In this document: in pieces, positions 16,235 through 25,649 of the stretch
Layout of the letters: every line of letters begins with the position of its first letter
How positions within the stretch are numbered: position 1 is the stretch's first letter
Source: an uncultured Caryophanales bacterium
GTDB lineage: Bacteria > Bacillota_I > Bacilli_A > RFN20 > CAG-826
Direction of reading: 5' to 3'
Length of the DNA: 53,496 nt
Assembly: GCA_946185585.1 (NCBI GenBank)
Contig: CAMHJP010000003.1
Span: forward strand, 1-53,496
Notes under the pieces: model-generated
The model's database searches: none
The model's input: only the letters and a program-made list of their open reading frames with translations
Told to the model about the DNA's origin: nothing
Made by a program: the position numbers and the translations under genes

Positions 16235-18640
16235 ATGATAGTTGTTAAAAATCTAGTCAAAAAATTCAAATCACCAAATAAAGATGAAGAAGTAATTGCG
16301 TTGGATCATTTATCTTTAACTTTACCTGATAAAGGATTTGTCGCGATTTATGGGGCCTCTGGATGTGGTAAATCAACCCTTTTAAATGTCTTAGGCGGAT
16401 TAGATTTAGCTGACGAAGGTGAAATGATCGTTAATGGTCGTAATACCTCAAAATTCTCGAAAGGTGATTGGAACTCTTATCGAAACCAAGAAGTTGGCTT
16501 CATTTTTCAAAACTACTATCTCTTACCTCACCTGAATGTTAAAGAAAACATCGCGATTACCTTACAAATGTCTAAACAAACTAAAGACATGGATCAGAAG
16601 ATTCACGATGCTTTAGTAGCGGTTGAACTGCCAAAATATGGAAAACGTTATCCAAAACAACTCAGTGGTGGTCAACAACAACGTGTCGCGATTGCTCGTG
16701 CCTTAATTTCTAACCCAACAATTATTCTTGCTGATGAACCAACTGGTGCTCTTGATGAGAAATCGAGCAAGATTGTTATGCATATCTTAAAAGAGATTTC
16801 CAAGAAACATCTCGTTGTCATGGTGACCCATAACGAACGTATGGCCAAAGAATATGCTGACCGTATGATTGAAATCTCTTATGGAAAGATTTTAAATGAT
16901 GAAAATCTCCAAAAAGTACCGCAAATCTCGGTTAATCGTGAACCTTTAAAGAGAGTTCATCTTCCATTTTCATCATCATTTAAATGGTCTTGCAGGAACG
17001 TAATAAAGAAAAAAGGAAGATCAATTCCAATCGCGATTGCGACGGCGATTGGTCTAGCTTCTGCTGGCCTAGTTTTGTCTATGACTAAAGGCGTGAATGA
17101 CTTTGTTGCTCAAGCCCAAAAAGAAGCCATCGGAGACTACCCAGTTTATGTTTCTTGCTATCCAAAAACATCTAGTGAATCCAACAAGGATAACTTAGTC
17201 GAATTCCCTGATGTTAACGAAATCATCATTGAGAAATCTGATTATGAAGTTCAAGAACACTATATCTCGATGCAAAAACAATTCATGGATTACATGGATG
17301 ATATGCCGAAAGAATATTACGCTGGACGACAAACAAACGAATCTTTAACGTTTAACTTATTTACTTCTCCATCTACTGGATCATATAAAAAGGTGTCTTC
17401 AACATCTTATACAATGTCGATTGCTCCTTATACTAAGAAAGCTGAAGAAGGTAACGATGCCTATAAATTCATTAAAGAACAATATGATGTTTTAGCCGGA
17501 CATCTTCCAGAAAGTGATACAGATTTAACCCTTGTCTTAGATACATTTAACCGTATTGACCTTGGTTACTTAACCAACATGGGTTTTGATACATCAGGTG
17601 AAAATATCACCTTTGATGAAATCCTCAACAAAAAAGAATACCGTGTTGTTTCCAACGATGACTATTTCATTCAACACGATGAAACAAAAGCAGATTACTT
17701 AGGAAAACACTACTATGAACCAAAAGGTGACTCGGAATATAAAGATCTCTATGATAACCATTCTGTTCATCAAATGAAAATTACCGGAATCATTCGTCCA
17801 AAGAAAGATTCTCCAAACCCACTATATAAGACGATTTTGTTGTACAACCCATCTTTCTTAGAAAATGTTATTAGAAAAATTAATAATGATTCACAGATTG
17901 TTAAAGACCAGAAAGAATACGGAATTTCTTATAACACCCATTACAAAGAGCGTGAGGCTTTTAAAGATACTTATGTGAATGGCCGAGCTATCACAGCAAA
18001 CTATCAATACGAATCGAGATTAGTTGATATTGGTTCATCGAGTCGTGTCACCGCGATTTACTATTACACAGCAACATTCCAACAAAGAGCCCAGATTGCT
18101 GACTACATTGATAAGTACGTTAAAGGAATGGATAAAGATTCTGATATTGTCTTAAAAACAAAAGACTATCTAGAAACTGTTACAGCAGCATTCTCTTCAA
18201 TTGCCTCAACATTCTCATCAGTCATGTTAATTTTCTCTCTTGTAACTATCCTTGTAGCGATGATTTTAACCGCAATTCTCACATATATTTCGGTAAACGA
18301 GAGAAAACGAGAGATTGGATTACTAAGAAGTTTAGGTGCACGGCGCATCGATATTTCGCTCATGTTTATCATTGAAGCAACGATCATTGGAATTGTCGCC
18401 GGCTTGCTTGGAATTGGTCTATGTTTTGGTCTAGCGCCAATCGTTGCTAAAGTCGTTGTTTCATTAATTTCAGCAGCTAATTTAAAAATCTTGACTCCAG
18501 ATGCAGCAACATTCTCAACGATTCAACCTTGGGTTATTCCAGCATTATTTATTGCCGCAATTCTTATTGGCGTTGTTGCTTGTTTACTACCAGCAATAGC
18601 TGCTGGACGTAAACGTCCTGCCGAATCACTTAAGGAATAA
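16235..18640 (+). CDS. MacB-like ABC transporter (ATPase fused to FtsX-type permease)
   Basis: 801 aa. The N-terminal 225 residues are a LolD/MacB-type ATPase: Walker A GASGCGKST, Q-loop FQNYYLLP, signature LSGGQQQR, Walker B IILADEPTGALD, H-loop VTHN. After a linker, one TM helix (near 260), a ~360-residue extracytoplasmic domain and a C-terminal FtsX domain with three TM helices (ERKREIGLLRSLGARRIDI is the typical coupling-helix segment). Such proteins act as mechanotransmission pumps for peptides, lipoproteins or antibiotics and dimerise. It is followed after 3 nt by the rRNA methyltransferase gene. The palindromic promoter suggests a dedicated regulator. Cargo unknown. Confidence 0.88.
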   Translation: MIVVKNLVKKFKSPNKDEEVIALDHLSLTLPDKGFVAIYGASGCGKSTLLNVLGGLDLADEGEMIVNGRNTSKFSKGDWNSYRNQEVGFIFQNYYLLPHLNVKENIAITLQMSKQTKDMDQKIHDALVAVELPKYGKRYPKQLSGGQQQRVAIARALISNPTIILADEPTGALDEKSSKIVMHILKEISKKHLVVMVTHNERMAKEYADRMIEISYGKILNDENLQKVPQISVNREPLKRVHLPFSSSFKWSCRNVIKKKGRSIPIAIATAIGLASAGLVLSMTKGVNDFVAQAQKEAIGDYPVYVSCYPKTSSESNKDNLVEFPDVNEIIIEKSDYEVQEHYISMQKQFMDYMDDMPKEYYAGRQTNESLTFNLFTSPSTGSYKKVSSTSYTMSIAPYTKKAEEGNDAYKFIKEQYDVLAGHLPESDTDLTLVLDTFNRIDLGYLTNMGFDTSGENITFDEILNKKEYRVVSNDDYFIQHDETKADYLGKHYYEPKGDSEYKDLYDNHSVHQMKITGIIRPKKDSPNPLYKTILLYNPSFLENVIRKINNDSQIVKDQKEYGISYNTHYKEREAFKDTYVNGRAITANYQYESRLVDIGSSSRVTAIYYYTATFQQRAQIADYIDKYVKGMDKDSDIVLKTKDYLETVTAAFSSIASTFSSVMLIFSLVTILVAMILTAILTYISVNERKREIGLLRSLGARRIDISLMFIIEATIIGIVAGLLGIGLCFGLAPIVAKVVVSLISAANLKILTPDAATFSTIQPWVIPALFIAAILIGVVACLLPAIAAGRKRPAESLKE

Positions 18641-18643
18641 CAA

Positions 18644-19996
18644 ATGAAATTTGACCGTGTTAAAGGAAAATGTGTTGACCTCTCCTTTGAAGGAAAAGGT
18701 GTGGTGAAGCTTTCTTATGGAACGGTTTTTGTTGATGGATTATTTCCAGGCGAAGAAGCAGAAATTGAAATTCAATATAAACGCGCTGGAAATTATTTTG
18801 GTAAAGTCTATCGATTGATCAGTAAATCCCCGGATCGAATTCAACCTCGATGTGGTGTTTGTACAGCTTGTGGTGGATGTCAGCTTCAACAACTTTCTTA
18901 TCCTGCTCAATTGGCTTACAAACAACATAAAGTCGAAGATGCTTTAAGACGTCATGATTTGAAAAATATTCATGTTTTACCGGTGATTGGCATGGAAAAT
19001 CCTTATCAATACCGTAATAAAATCCAAGTTCCAATTGGTCGTGATCCACATGGACATATTGTTTCCGGATTCTATCGACAAGGCACACATAAGATCATCC
19101 CAATTGACCAATGTATGATTGAAGATGAACGTTCTTCAAAGATTATTTTTGCAATTAAACAATTAATGAAGGAATTTAAATACGCTCCTTATGATGAAGA
19201 CCAACAAACCGGTTTAATTAGACACGTTTTAATTCGAACATCAAAACATTATGATGAAATTATGGTGACTCTAGTCACTAGACTTGATGAATTTAAAGGC
19301 AAAAACAACTTTGTGAAAGAACTTGTTAAACGTTGCCCAAATATTTCTACAGTTATTCAAAATATTAATCACCGTGATACAAACGTTATTCTTGGAGAAA
19401 AAGAAAGAGTCTTATATGGTAGTGGTCAGATTAAAGATTCTATTTTAGGAGTAGACTTTTTAATCTCTTCAAAATCATTTTTCCAGGTTAATCCTGTTCA
19501 GGTTGAAAAACTATATCAAACCGCGCTTGATTTAGCAAAAATAACCAGCAAATCCAGGGTATTTGATGCTTATTGTGGAATTGGAACAATTTCATTAATC
19601 GCTGCAAAACACGCACAAAATGTCGTTGGAGCAGAGATTGTTAAAGAAGCAATTATTGATGCTAAACGAAACGCTAAATTAAACAAAATTAATAATGCCG
19701 AATTCTATGTTGGAGATGCTGGAGAAATCTATTCTAAACTCCGTTATGAAGGAAGAAACTTCGATTGTGTTTTTGTTGATCCTCCGCGAAAAGGATTAAC
19801 TCCTGAATTTATCGAATCTCTATTAAAAGAGGAACCTCCAACAATTTGTTATGTTTCATGTGACCCAGAAACACTTGCACGTGATTTAAAACTATTTTCT
19901 CAAAAATACTCGATTTCAAATATTCAACCAGTTGATATGTTTCCAATGACTTTTCACATTGAGTCTGTGGCATGTCTACAACTAAAAAAGCGATAA
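18644..19996 (+). CDS. rlmD: 23S rRNA (uracil-5-)-methyltransferase, RlmCD/RlmD type
   Basis: 450 aa. SAM-dependent C5 methylation of rRNA uridines. N-terminal TRAM domain (residues 1-60), then the [4Fe-4S] cysteines C70, C76 and C79 (C-x5-C-x2-C, with an extra C73) and a fourth Cys near 157 (DQCMIED). Rossmann SAM site VFDAYCGIGTISL near 308; catalytic DPPRKGL near 383 and nucleophile Cys in YVSCDPETLARDL near 407. Firmicutes commonly have one dual-site enzyme (RlmCD); which uridine is modified cannot be read here, so the symbol is approximate. Starts 3 nt after the ABC gene. Confidence 0.9.
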   Translation: MKFDRVKGKCVDLSFEGKGVVKLSYGTVFVDGLFPGEEAEIEIQYKRAGNYFGKVYRLISKSPDRIQPRCGVCTACGGCQLQQLSYPAQLAYKQHKVEDALRRHDLKNIHVLPVIGMENPYQYRNKIQVPIGRDPHGHIVSGFYRQGTHKIIPIDQCMIEDERSSKIIFAIKQLMKEFKYAPYDEDQQTGLIRHVLIRTSKHYDEIMVTLVTRLDEFKGKNNFVKELVKRCPNISTVIQNINHRDTNVILGEKERVLYGSGQIKDSILGVDFLISSKSFFQVNPVQVEKLYQTALDLAKITSKSRVFDAYCGIGTISLIAAKHAQNVVGAEIVKEAIIDAKRNAKLNKINNAEFYVGDAGEIYSKLRYEGRNFDCVFVDPPRKGLTPEFIESLLKEEPPTICYVSCDPETLARDLKLFSQKYSISNIQPVDMFPMTFHIESVACLQLKKR

Positions 19997-20016
19997 TATA
20001 TCGCTTATTTTTTTAT
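19988..20016 (+). terminator. Terminator between convergent genes
   Basis: AAGCGATA - ATA - TATCGCTT hairpin followed by ATTTTTTT; on the opposite strand it is followed by TTTTTTAGTTG, so it can act both ways. It includes the rlmD stop codon. Confidence 0.75.
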
Positions 20017-20630
20017 TTAATAAAGTGAGTATATGTGGTGTCTTCTTTTTCTGGAAGACCATATTTCTCTTTTGCATCTTTAATAGCTTTCATTAGAAAC
20101 ACCATGTTCCTTGCTACTACTCTTGCATTTTGTAGACCTTCTTCATCTTTTTCAATTTGACCCTGTTCTCTACCAAAGCCGTTATTCCAATATCGACCAG
20201 AGGCAATCGGCATTTGATTAATCGTGAAGTATTTATTTAATTCATCAAATGTCGCGGTGGTTCCTGCACGTCTTGCTACAGCAAATGCCGCACCAACTTT
20301 AAAACGTTTATCAAAATGAGAACTATAGAACAATCTATCTAATAAAGAAATGATCGAACCATTCGCTGAACCATAATAGACCGGAGAAACAATTACTAAT
20401 CCATCAGAATCTTCAAACCTTTTAGCTAAATCATTCACATCATCTTTAAAAACACATTGACCATGTTCATAACAATAATTACAAGCCATACAACCTCTAA
20501 TGGCTTTAGATCCGATTTGATATTTATCAACATCTATGCCCTCTTTGTTAAAGATGCTAACCATCTCATCAATTAATCTAGATGAATTCCCATTAAGACG
20601 AGAACTACCATTAATAATTAATACTTTCAT
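20013..20630 (-). CDS. NADPH-dependent FMN reductase / iron-sulfur flavoprotein-like
   Basis: 205 aa from the chosen ATG at 20630, which has GGAGG 8 nt upstream; the track start is a GTG that lies in that ribosome site. Flavodoxin-like fold: IINGSSRLNGNSSRLIDEM (phosphate loop) at the N-terminus, Cys-rich GCMACNYCYEHGQC near residues 45-60 as in iron-sulfur flavoproteins and multimeric flavodoxins, and SPVYYGSANGSIISLLDR near 83-100 (isoalloxazine contact). Probably reduces FMN or quinones under anaerobic redox stress. Stands alone. The electron partner is unknown. Confidence 0.85.
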   Translation of the reverse strand: MKVLIINGSSRLNGNSSRLIDEMVSIFNKEGIDVDKYQIGSKAIRGCMACNYCYEHGQCVFKDDVNDLAKRFEDSDGLVIVSPVYYGSANGSIISLLDRLFYSSHFDKRFKVGAAFAVARRAGTTATFDELNKYFTINQMPIASGRYWNNGFGREQGQIEKDEEGLQNARVVARNMVFLMKAIKDAKEKYGLPEKEDTTYTHFIK

Positions 20631-20754
20631 CAGTCTTTCCTCCACTAACTAGTATGATTTTACAAGAAATTTAATTTAATTTAAATTAAAAACAATAAAT
20701 ATGCTTCTAATCAATTGAAAAGTTCGTCATATTTTGTTTTTGTTTGTGGCACTT

Positions 20755-20802
20755 TTGTGACAATGCATACGATAATCTATAATTAGCAATGAAATCATTG
20801 CT
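20755..20802 (+). promoter_or_regulatory. Promoter with operator palindrome for the 5'-nucleotidase gene
   Basis: -35 TTGTGA (20755-20760), 17-bp spacer, -10 TATAAT (20778-20783). Immediately after, across the expected start site, AGCAATGA-AA-TCATTGCT (20785-20802) is a perfect 8-bp-arm palindrome, the placement of a repressor site. Confidence 0.6.
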
Positions 20803-20850
20803 GATTAGTAAATAAGTGATAGATTAATAAAAGTAGAAGGATTTCAAAAT

Positions 20851-23169
20851 ATGAAAAAACGCTTTATTGTTTCACTCTTAATATCATTGATGACTGTATC
20901 TTTGGTGAGTTGTGGAAAAACTGATCCAACTGATCCAGAAGATCCACCTAAAAAAGAAGATAAAGATATCTCGATTATTTATACAACCGATGTTCACTGT
21001 GGCGTGGATAAAAATTTAGGTTATGCCAAAGTCGAAAGCTATAAAAAGAATCTAGAAAAAACGAATTATGTCGCTTTAGTGGATGCTGGTGACTATTTAC
21101 AAGGTGAATTCATTGGAGCCATCTCCAAAGGTGAATACATCATCGAAGTCATGAACGAGATGAAATATGACGTTGTTACTTTGGGTAACCATGAATTTGA
21201 CTACGGTATTGATGTTTTGAAAGATCGATTAACTCAATATGAAGGAGACGTTGTCTCTTGTAACTTCTCTTATATTGGAAATAAAGAAAATAAATTAAAT
21301 AAGGTTCAACCATACGTCATTAAAGAGTACGGAAATAGAAAAGTCGGTTTTGTTGGTATTACCACTCCAAAAACATTAACCCAATCTGACCCAAAAACAT
21401 TTATTGAAGATGGCCATGTCGCCTATAGTTTTGGTGCTGATACTGTCGAAAACTTCTACAATGTTGTTCAAAACAATATTGATAAATGTAAAGCTAATGG
21501 AGCGGATTACGTCATTGCATTATCACACTTAGGAAGTCCTGATTCATTCTCCCCATTTAGTTCAATTGATGTGATTTCACACACCAATGGTGTGACTGCC
21601 TTTTTAGATGGCCATAGTCATACCGATTTACCTTGGACAACTAAGAAAAATAAAGATAACGTTGATACATTACTTGTTGATACTGGTTATAAATTAAACG
21701 AATTCGCTTCCTTAACTATTTCTAAAGAAGGAGATATAACCCACGAATTCATCACCGAATATGAAGAAAAAGATCAACACATTGACGAATTCGTTGCCTC
21801 AGTTAAGACCAAAGCTGAAGATGCCGGAAGCAAAGTTGTGGCAAACATTGATATCGATTTAGAAGGCGAAAAAAACTTTGTTCGAACTAGAGAAGCCCAA
21901 ATCGGTGATTTAATCGCTGATGCCTACCGTTATTATGGCGAATCTGATATTGCTCTTGTGAATGGTGGAGGTATTAGAGATAGCCTCAAGAAAGGCGATG
22001 TCACTTATGAACAAATCATGAATGTCCATCCGTTTGGTAACTCTTTAATGAAAAAGAAAACAACTGGAGCCAAGATTCGTGATTATCTAGAGTTCACTTC
22101 AATGAAAGTTACTGATGTACCTAGAGAAAACCAATTTGGCGCATTTGCCCAGGTTTCTGGACTCAAATACAGTATCGACACAAGAATTCCAAGTAGTGTA
22201 GTAACTACGACATCTGGAGAGTTTGTTAGTGTCGATGGAGAAAGAAGAGTTAAAGACATTAAAGTCTTAGAAAATGGCACTTATGTTGATTTAGTTGATA
22301 CTAAAGAATACACAGTTGCCTCCCACGACTTCTTGTTATCTAGTGGTGGTGATGGAGCAAACTTATTCGTGAACGATGAAGTTCTTGCTGCACCAGTCTT
22401 ATTTGACTATGAAGTTTTAATTAACTACATCGTTGATGTTTTACATGGTCAACTCGCATCTAAATATTCAAAAGTTGATAACCGTATCATTATTGAACCA
22501 GCTGGTGGAGAAGAAGGAAATGTGATCACCATCAGTAAAGACATGCTTTTTAACGCTAAATTAGAAGACTATCGTCATGCTGGTAAAGAATATGGTAAAG
22601 ATGGAGCAGATAAGAAATTCACAATTGATGTTGGCAATGGACGAACTATTCAAGGTGCAATCATCTTTAGAGATTGCTCCTACCAATTTGTTGGTGATAA
22701 CTTATTAGATGCTATGGGCATCAATAATAAGAGCAATTCCTCCCAAGCTTATAACTTTAATATCCTATTCTCTGTTGATAACTTAATGAGACTGGATATT
22801 GCTTATACCGCTAGCTCAGACGTTTATAACTGGATTGATCAAGAAATTAAGTTTGGCAATTTATCAGGTACTTCTGATTTTTATACAAACTTATCCGCTG
22901 TTAATTATGATTGGATTACTGAGCGAGCTGGTGGTGGTTATGGACATCGATTATTCCCTGGTGGTGAAATGGCAGCCAGTAATTACTTTGAACTCAATCA
23001 CGGAGACACTCCAGGAACTCGTGATCGAGCATTTAATTGGGCACTAGTTTCAGAACCAGCCAACCTGGTTGCATATAACTTTAGTTACTATGATAACAAT
23101 TTCATCGAAGCTCATGGTGAACTGAGCTTTAACATTAGATCGCTTGTATTTACTTTAAAAAGCGAATAA
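20851..23169 (+). CDS. Lipoprotein 5'-nucleotidase / UDP-sugar hydrolase (UshA-like)
   Basis: 772 aa. Lipoprotein signal with lipobox LVSC (Cys21), then an acidic Pro-rich linker. Metallophosphoesterase domain ~40-280: TTDVHC (usually D-x-H-G, here Cys), DAGDYLQG, GNHEFDYG, ALSHLG, DGHSHT provide the dinuclear metal ligands. 5_nucleotid_C domain ~325-530: EAQIGDLIADAYRY, NGGGIRDSL, MNVHPFGNSL. About 220 extra C-terminal residues beyond the usual enzyme match nothing I recognise and may anchor or bind ligand. It would dephosphorylate external nucleotides; the nucleosides could feed the nucleoside hydrolase-ribokinase pair upstream. Confidence 0.9.
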   Translation: MKKRFIVSLLISLMTVSLVSCGKTDPTDPEDPPKKEDKDISIIYTTDVHCGVDKNLGYAKVESYKKNLEKTNYVALVDAGDYLQGEFIGAISKGEYIIEVMNEMKYDVVTLGNHEFDYGIDVLKDRLTQYEGDVVSCNFSYIGNKENKLNKVQPYVIKEYGNRKVGFVGITTPKTLTQSDPKTFIEDGHVAYSFGADTVENFYNVVQNNIDKCKANGADYVIALSHLGSPDSFSPFSSIDVISHTNGVTAFLDGHSHTDLPWTTKKNKDNVDTLLVDTGYKLNEFASLTISKEGDITHEFITEYEEKDQHIDEFVASVKTKAEDAGSKVVANIDIDLEGEKNFVRTREAQIGDLIADAYRYYGESDIALVNGGGIRDSLKKGDVTYEQIMNVHPFGNSLMKKKTTGAKIRDYLEFTSMKVTDVPRENQFGAFAQVSGLKYSIDTRIPSSVVTTTSGEFVSVDGERRVKDIKVLENGTYVDLVDTKEYTVASHDFLLSSGGDGANLFVNDEVLAAPVLFDYEVLINYIVDVLHGQLASKYSKVDNRIIIEPAGGEEGNVITISKDMLFNAKLEDYRHAGKEYGKDGADKKFTIDVGNGRTIQGAIIFRDCSYQFVGDNLLDAMGINNKSNSSQAYNFNILFSVDNLMRLDIAYTASSDVYNWIDQEIKFGNLSGTSDFYTNLSAVNYDWITERAGGGYGHRLFPGGEMAASNYFELNHGDTPGTRDRAFNWALVSEPANLVAYNFSYYDNNFIEAHGELSFNIRSLVFTLKSE

Positions 23170-23255
23170 TTTTAAGCCAGTTCAAGCTGAATAACTTGTT
23201 AAATATTATTAATTAGAAATAAAATAAATCTATCTAACAAAACGGAGGATAAATG

Positions 23256-24401
23256 ATGAAATTCTCAAAGAAACATTTCGTTGTCGGTTTAATCGGCAAC
23301 CTTCTAGTGTGTGCTCTTGGGCTCACTGGAATCATTATGCTAATGCTAGAAAATAGCAACCTAGCTGAAACAATGAAGTATTTCACAACACTATCAAATA
23401 TATTAGTAACACTTTGTGCGTTTGTGAATCTAATTCTTTATGCGGTGTCTATTTCAAAAAAGAAAAACTACGTTAAAGAATTCTTCCAAGTGATGAAACT
23501 CATTTCTGTCGTAGCCGTCGCAATTACATTTACGATTGTGATGGTTTATCTAGCACCAAACAACTCTACTAACTTTGACTTATTCGCCGGATCACAACTC
23601 TTCTTGCATGTGATTACTCCAATCGCAGCGGTATTCTCATTTATTTTCCTTGAATATCAAACAAAGATTAGATTTCGATTCTTCTATTTCCCAGTCTTCT
23701 TTGCTTTAGCTTATGGAGCGTTTTATATTTCTTACGCTTTCTTAGCTCCAGCCGGTACGGCAATTGACTGGTATGGATTTATATTTGAAGCCGGTGCAAG
23801 AGTTGCTCCAGCTGATTTAACTAAATTTACCTTAGGTTCATTCTTACTCTTCTTAGGTGAATCATTAGGCGGTGGTCTCGTCTTTGGATTTGTCTTCTGG
23901 TTACTTAACAAAATCATGAATCTTATCTTCATTGGTTATACTGTTGCTCCTGAAGTCGAAGAGGGATCTCCAGCTGAAGCTCAAGAACCAGTTAGCGAAG
24001 AAAAAGAAGAACCTGTTTTCGAAGAGAAACCAGTCGAAGAGGCTAAAGAAGAAGCACCTGAAGAGGTTAAAGAAGAAGCATCTGATGAACCTGAGGCTAA
24101 AGAAGAAAAAGAACCAGGAATTGCAGAAAAATTACCAGCAAAACCTGCCTCTTCTGAAAAACCAAAAACAAAAAGAAACGTTAATTATAATCCAAATAAA
24201 TATAAAGACGGAGTTCGTGTCTATCACATCTCTCGTAGCAAATTTATGTCGAAGTATTGGCAGGTTAAACTTGCTGGTGGAGAAAAGGCGATTAAGATTT
24301 TCCCAACCCAAGCTGAAGCAATTACTTATGCTAAAGAACTTGTCAGAAAACAAGGTGGATCAATCCGTATCCACTCGATGAAAGGACAATTACGAAAATA
24401 A
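23256..24401 (+). CDS. Pr6Pr-like membrane protein with acidic linker and C-terminal DUF2188 domain
   Basis: 381 aa (track start 23253 is the first of two adjacent ATGs behind GGAGG; the second is equally likely). Residues ~5-225 hold six hydrophobic segments with YFTTLSNILVTLCAFV and LHVITPIAAVFSF, the pattern of Pr6Pr/FAR-17a-like proteins. A ~65-residue Glu/Pro/Lys linker (SEEKEEPVFEEKPVEE) follows. The last 60 residues (RVYHISRS...YWQVKLAGGEKAIKIFPTQAEAITYAKEL) match DUF2188, normally a small stand-alone protein. The linker would extend the domain into the cytoplasm. Function unknown. Confidence 0.75.
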   Translation: MKFSKKHFVVGLIGNLLVCALGLTGIIMLMLENSNLAETMKYFTTLSNILVTLCAFVNLILYAVSISKKKNYVKEFFQVMKLISVVAVAITFTIVMVYLAPNNSTNFDLFAGSQLFLHVITPIAAVFSFIFLEYQTKIRFRFFYFPVFFALAYGAFYISYAFLAPAGTAIDWYGFIFEAGARVAPADLTKFTLGSFLLFLGESLGGGLVFGFVFWLLNKIMNLIFIGYTVAPEVEEGSPAEAQEPVSEEKEEPVFEEKPVEEAKEEAPEEVKEEASDEPEAKEEKEPGIAEKLPAKPASSEKPKTKRNVNYNPNKYKDGVRVYHISRSKFMSKYWQVKLAGGEKAIKIFPTQAEAITYAKELVRKQGGSIRIHSMKGQLRK

Positions 24402-24433
24402 TTGTTCGACCAATATAATTTATTTATATCTTC

Positions 24434-24481
24434 TTAAGAAAATTATTAGATCTATTGAACTATAAAGTTTCGATAATTTTC
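24434..24481. terminator. A/T-rich inverted repeat between convergent genes
   Basis: AAGAAAATTAT and ATAATTTTCTT (11 bp, perfect) around a 26-nt loop, overlapping the last codons of ldh. The stem is weak (two G-C pairs) and there is no clear T-run, so a terminator role is only possible. Confidence 0.3.
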
Positions 24482-25398
24482 TTTAACTGAACTCCAGATT
24501 CATGGAGTTTTTCTTTTTCAACACTAGATAAATTAATCTCGAGAACTTTCTCCACTCCAGAACTACCAACTAATGTCGGAACGGATAAAGATAAACCACT
24601 TAATCCATATTCTCCATCAAGTTCAGTAGAGATGGTTAACATGGTGTGAGAATTATTGACAATTGCGCGACAAATATAATCCACAGCAATCGCAATACCG
24701 TAATAAGTCGCTCCCTTCTTTTCGATAATCTTATAGGCGGCATCACGAACTTCTTCGTAAAGCTTTCTCATACCTTCTTCGTGGTTCTTATAACCTCTAA
24801 TTTCACAGAATTCATTTAATGGAACTCCGGAGATATTTGTGATCGACCATGCAGGGAATTCACTGTCACCATGTTCACCCATAATTAATCCATGGACATT
24901 ACGTGTATCAACGTGGAGGTGCTGAGAAATTAAGTATTTTAGTCGAGCAGTATCTAAAACGGTTCCTGAACCGATAACGCGGTTCTTTGGTAAGCGAGAT
25001 TCTTTTAAAGCAACGTGAGTTAAGACATCAACTGGGTTAGAGACAATTAATAAGATTCCTTCGATTTTAACTTTGTTAATCTCGGAAATAATACTTCTCA
25101 TAATCGAAGCATTCTTCTTAATTAAATCTAATCTTGTTTCTCCCGGTTTTTGATTGACTCCAGCAGTGATAATGATAATTGAAGCATCCTTTAAATCTTC
25201 GTATTTACCCGCATAGATATTCATTGTGCCTTTATAGGCTAAGCCATGCGATAAATCCATCGCCTCACCTTCTGCTTTAGCAGTGTTGTTATCAATTAAA
25301 ACCATCTCGGAGAAGATTTGGGATTGGATTAATGTAAAAGCGATTGAGCTTCCGACAAATCCACATCCAATAATTCCAACTTTCTTGACGTTCACCAT
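24460..25398 (-). CDS. ldh: L-lactate dehydrogenase
   Basis: 312 aa. Reduces pyruvate to L-lactate with NADH, regenerating NAD+ in fermentation. GIIGCGFVGSSIAF is the NAD-binding loop; GVNQKPGETRLDL contains the Gln that selects pyruvate in LDH where malate dehydrogenase has Arg, followed by catalytic-loop Arg; SNPVDVLTH and GSGTVLDTARL carry the substrate Arg/Asp relay; GEHGDSEFPAWS has the catalytic His. AAGGAG precedes the ATG. Monocistronic. Together with aldolase it supports a homolactic-type or mixed-acid glycolysis. Confidence 0.96.
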   Translation of the reverse strand: MVNVKKVGIIGCGFVGSSIAFTLIQSQIFSEMVLIDNNTAKAEGEAMDLSHGLAYKGTMNIYAGKYEDLKDASIIIITAGVNQKPGETRLDLIKKNASIMRSIISEINKVKIEGILLIVSNPVDVLTHVALKESRLPKNRVIGSGTVLDTARLKYLISQHLHVDTRNVHGLIMGEHGDSEFPAWSITNISGVPLNEFCEIRGYKNHEEGMRKLYEEVRDAAYKIIEKKGATYYGIAIAVDYICRAIVNNSHTMLTISTELDGEYGLSGLSLSVPTLVGSSGVEKVLEINLSSVEKEKLHESGVQLKKIIETL

Positions 25399-25539
25399 AT
25401 TGATATCTCCTTAGTGTGTAGCGTCTTAATTTTATCTTTAGGGTGGATATTTTTAAATAGTAGATTAGTTAAAACTAACCCAATAATGGTATTCAACTAG
25501 AATAATTTTATATTTGGAATGTATCGATTTTATCGCAAT

Positions 25540-25605
25540 TTCTTCCTTATTTATGGTGGGATTATTTAATAAATAATTAAGGAAGAATACTTTTTAATTT
25601 ATAAT
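25540..25605 (+). promoter_or_regulatory. Promoter with upstream inverted repeat for the tandem lipoprotein genes
   Basis: TTCTTCCTTA (25540-25549) and TAAGGAAGAA (25578-25587) are perfect 10-bp arms. The right arm overlaps the weak -35 TTAAGG (25577-25582), which is 17 bp from a consensus -10 TATAAT (25600-25605). A regulator bound to the repeat would touch the -35. Confidence 0.5.
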
Positions 25606-25649
25606 AAAAATATCATTGGAGTCGTTTAACAAACGAGAAAGGAAGGCTT

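Noticed and set aside
23932-24381. 149-aa plus-strand ORF of the track (Lys/Leu-rich)
   Set aside because: Out-of-frame shadow of the acidic linker and DUF2188 domain; Glu codons read one base off become Lys/Arg.
24434-24481. A/T inverted repeat as a firm ldh terminator
   Set aside because: Stem is weak and has no T-run on the minus strand; kept only as a low-confidence feature.
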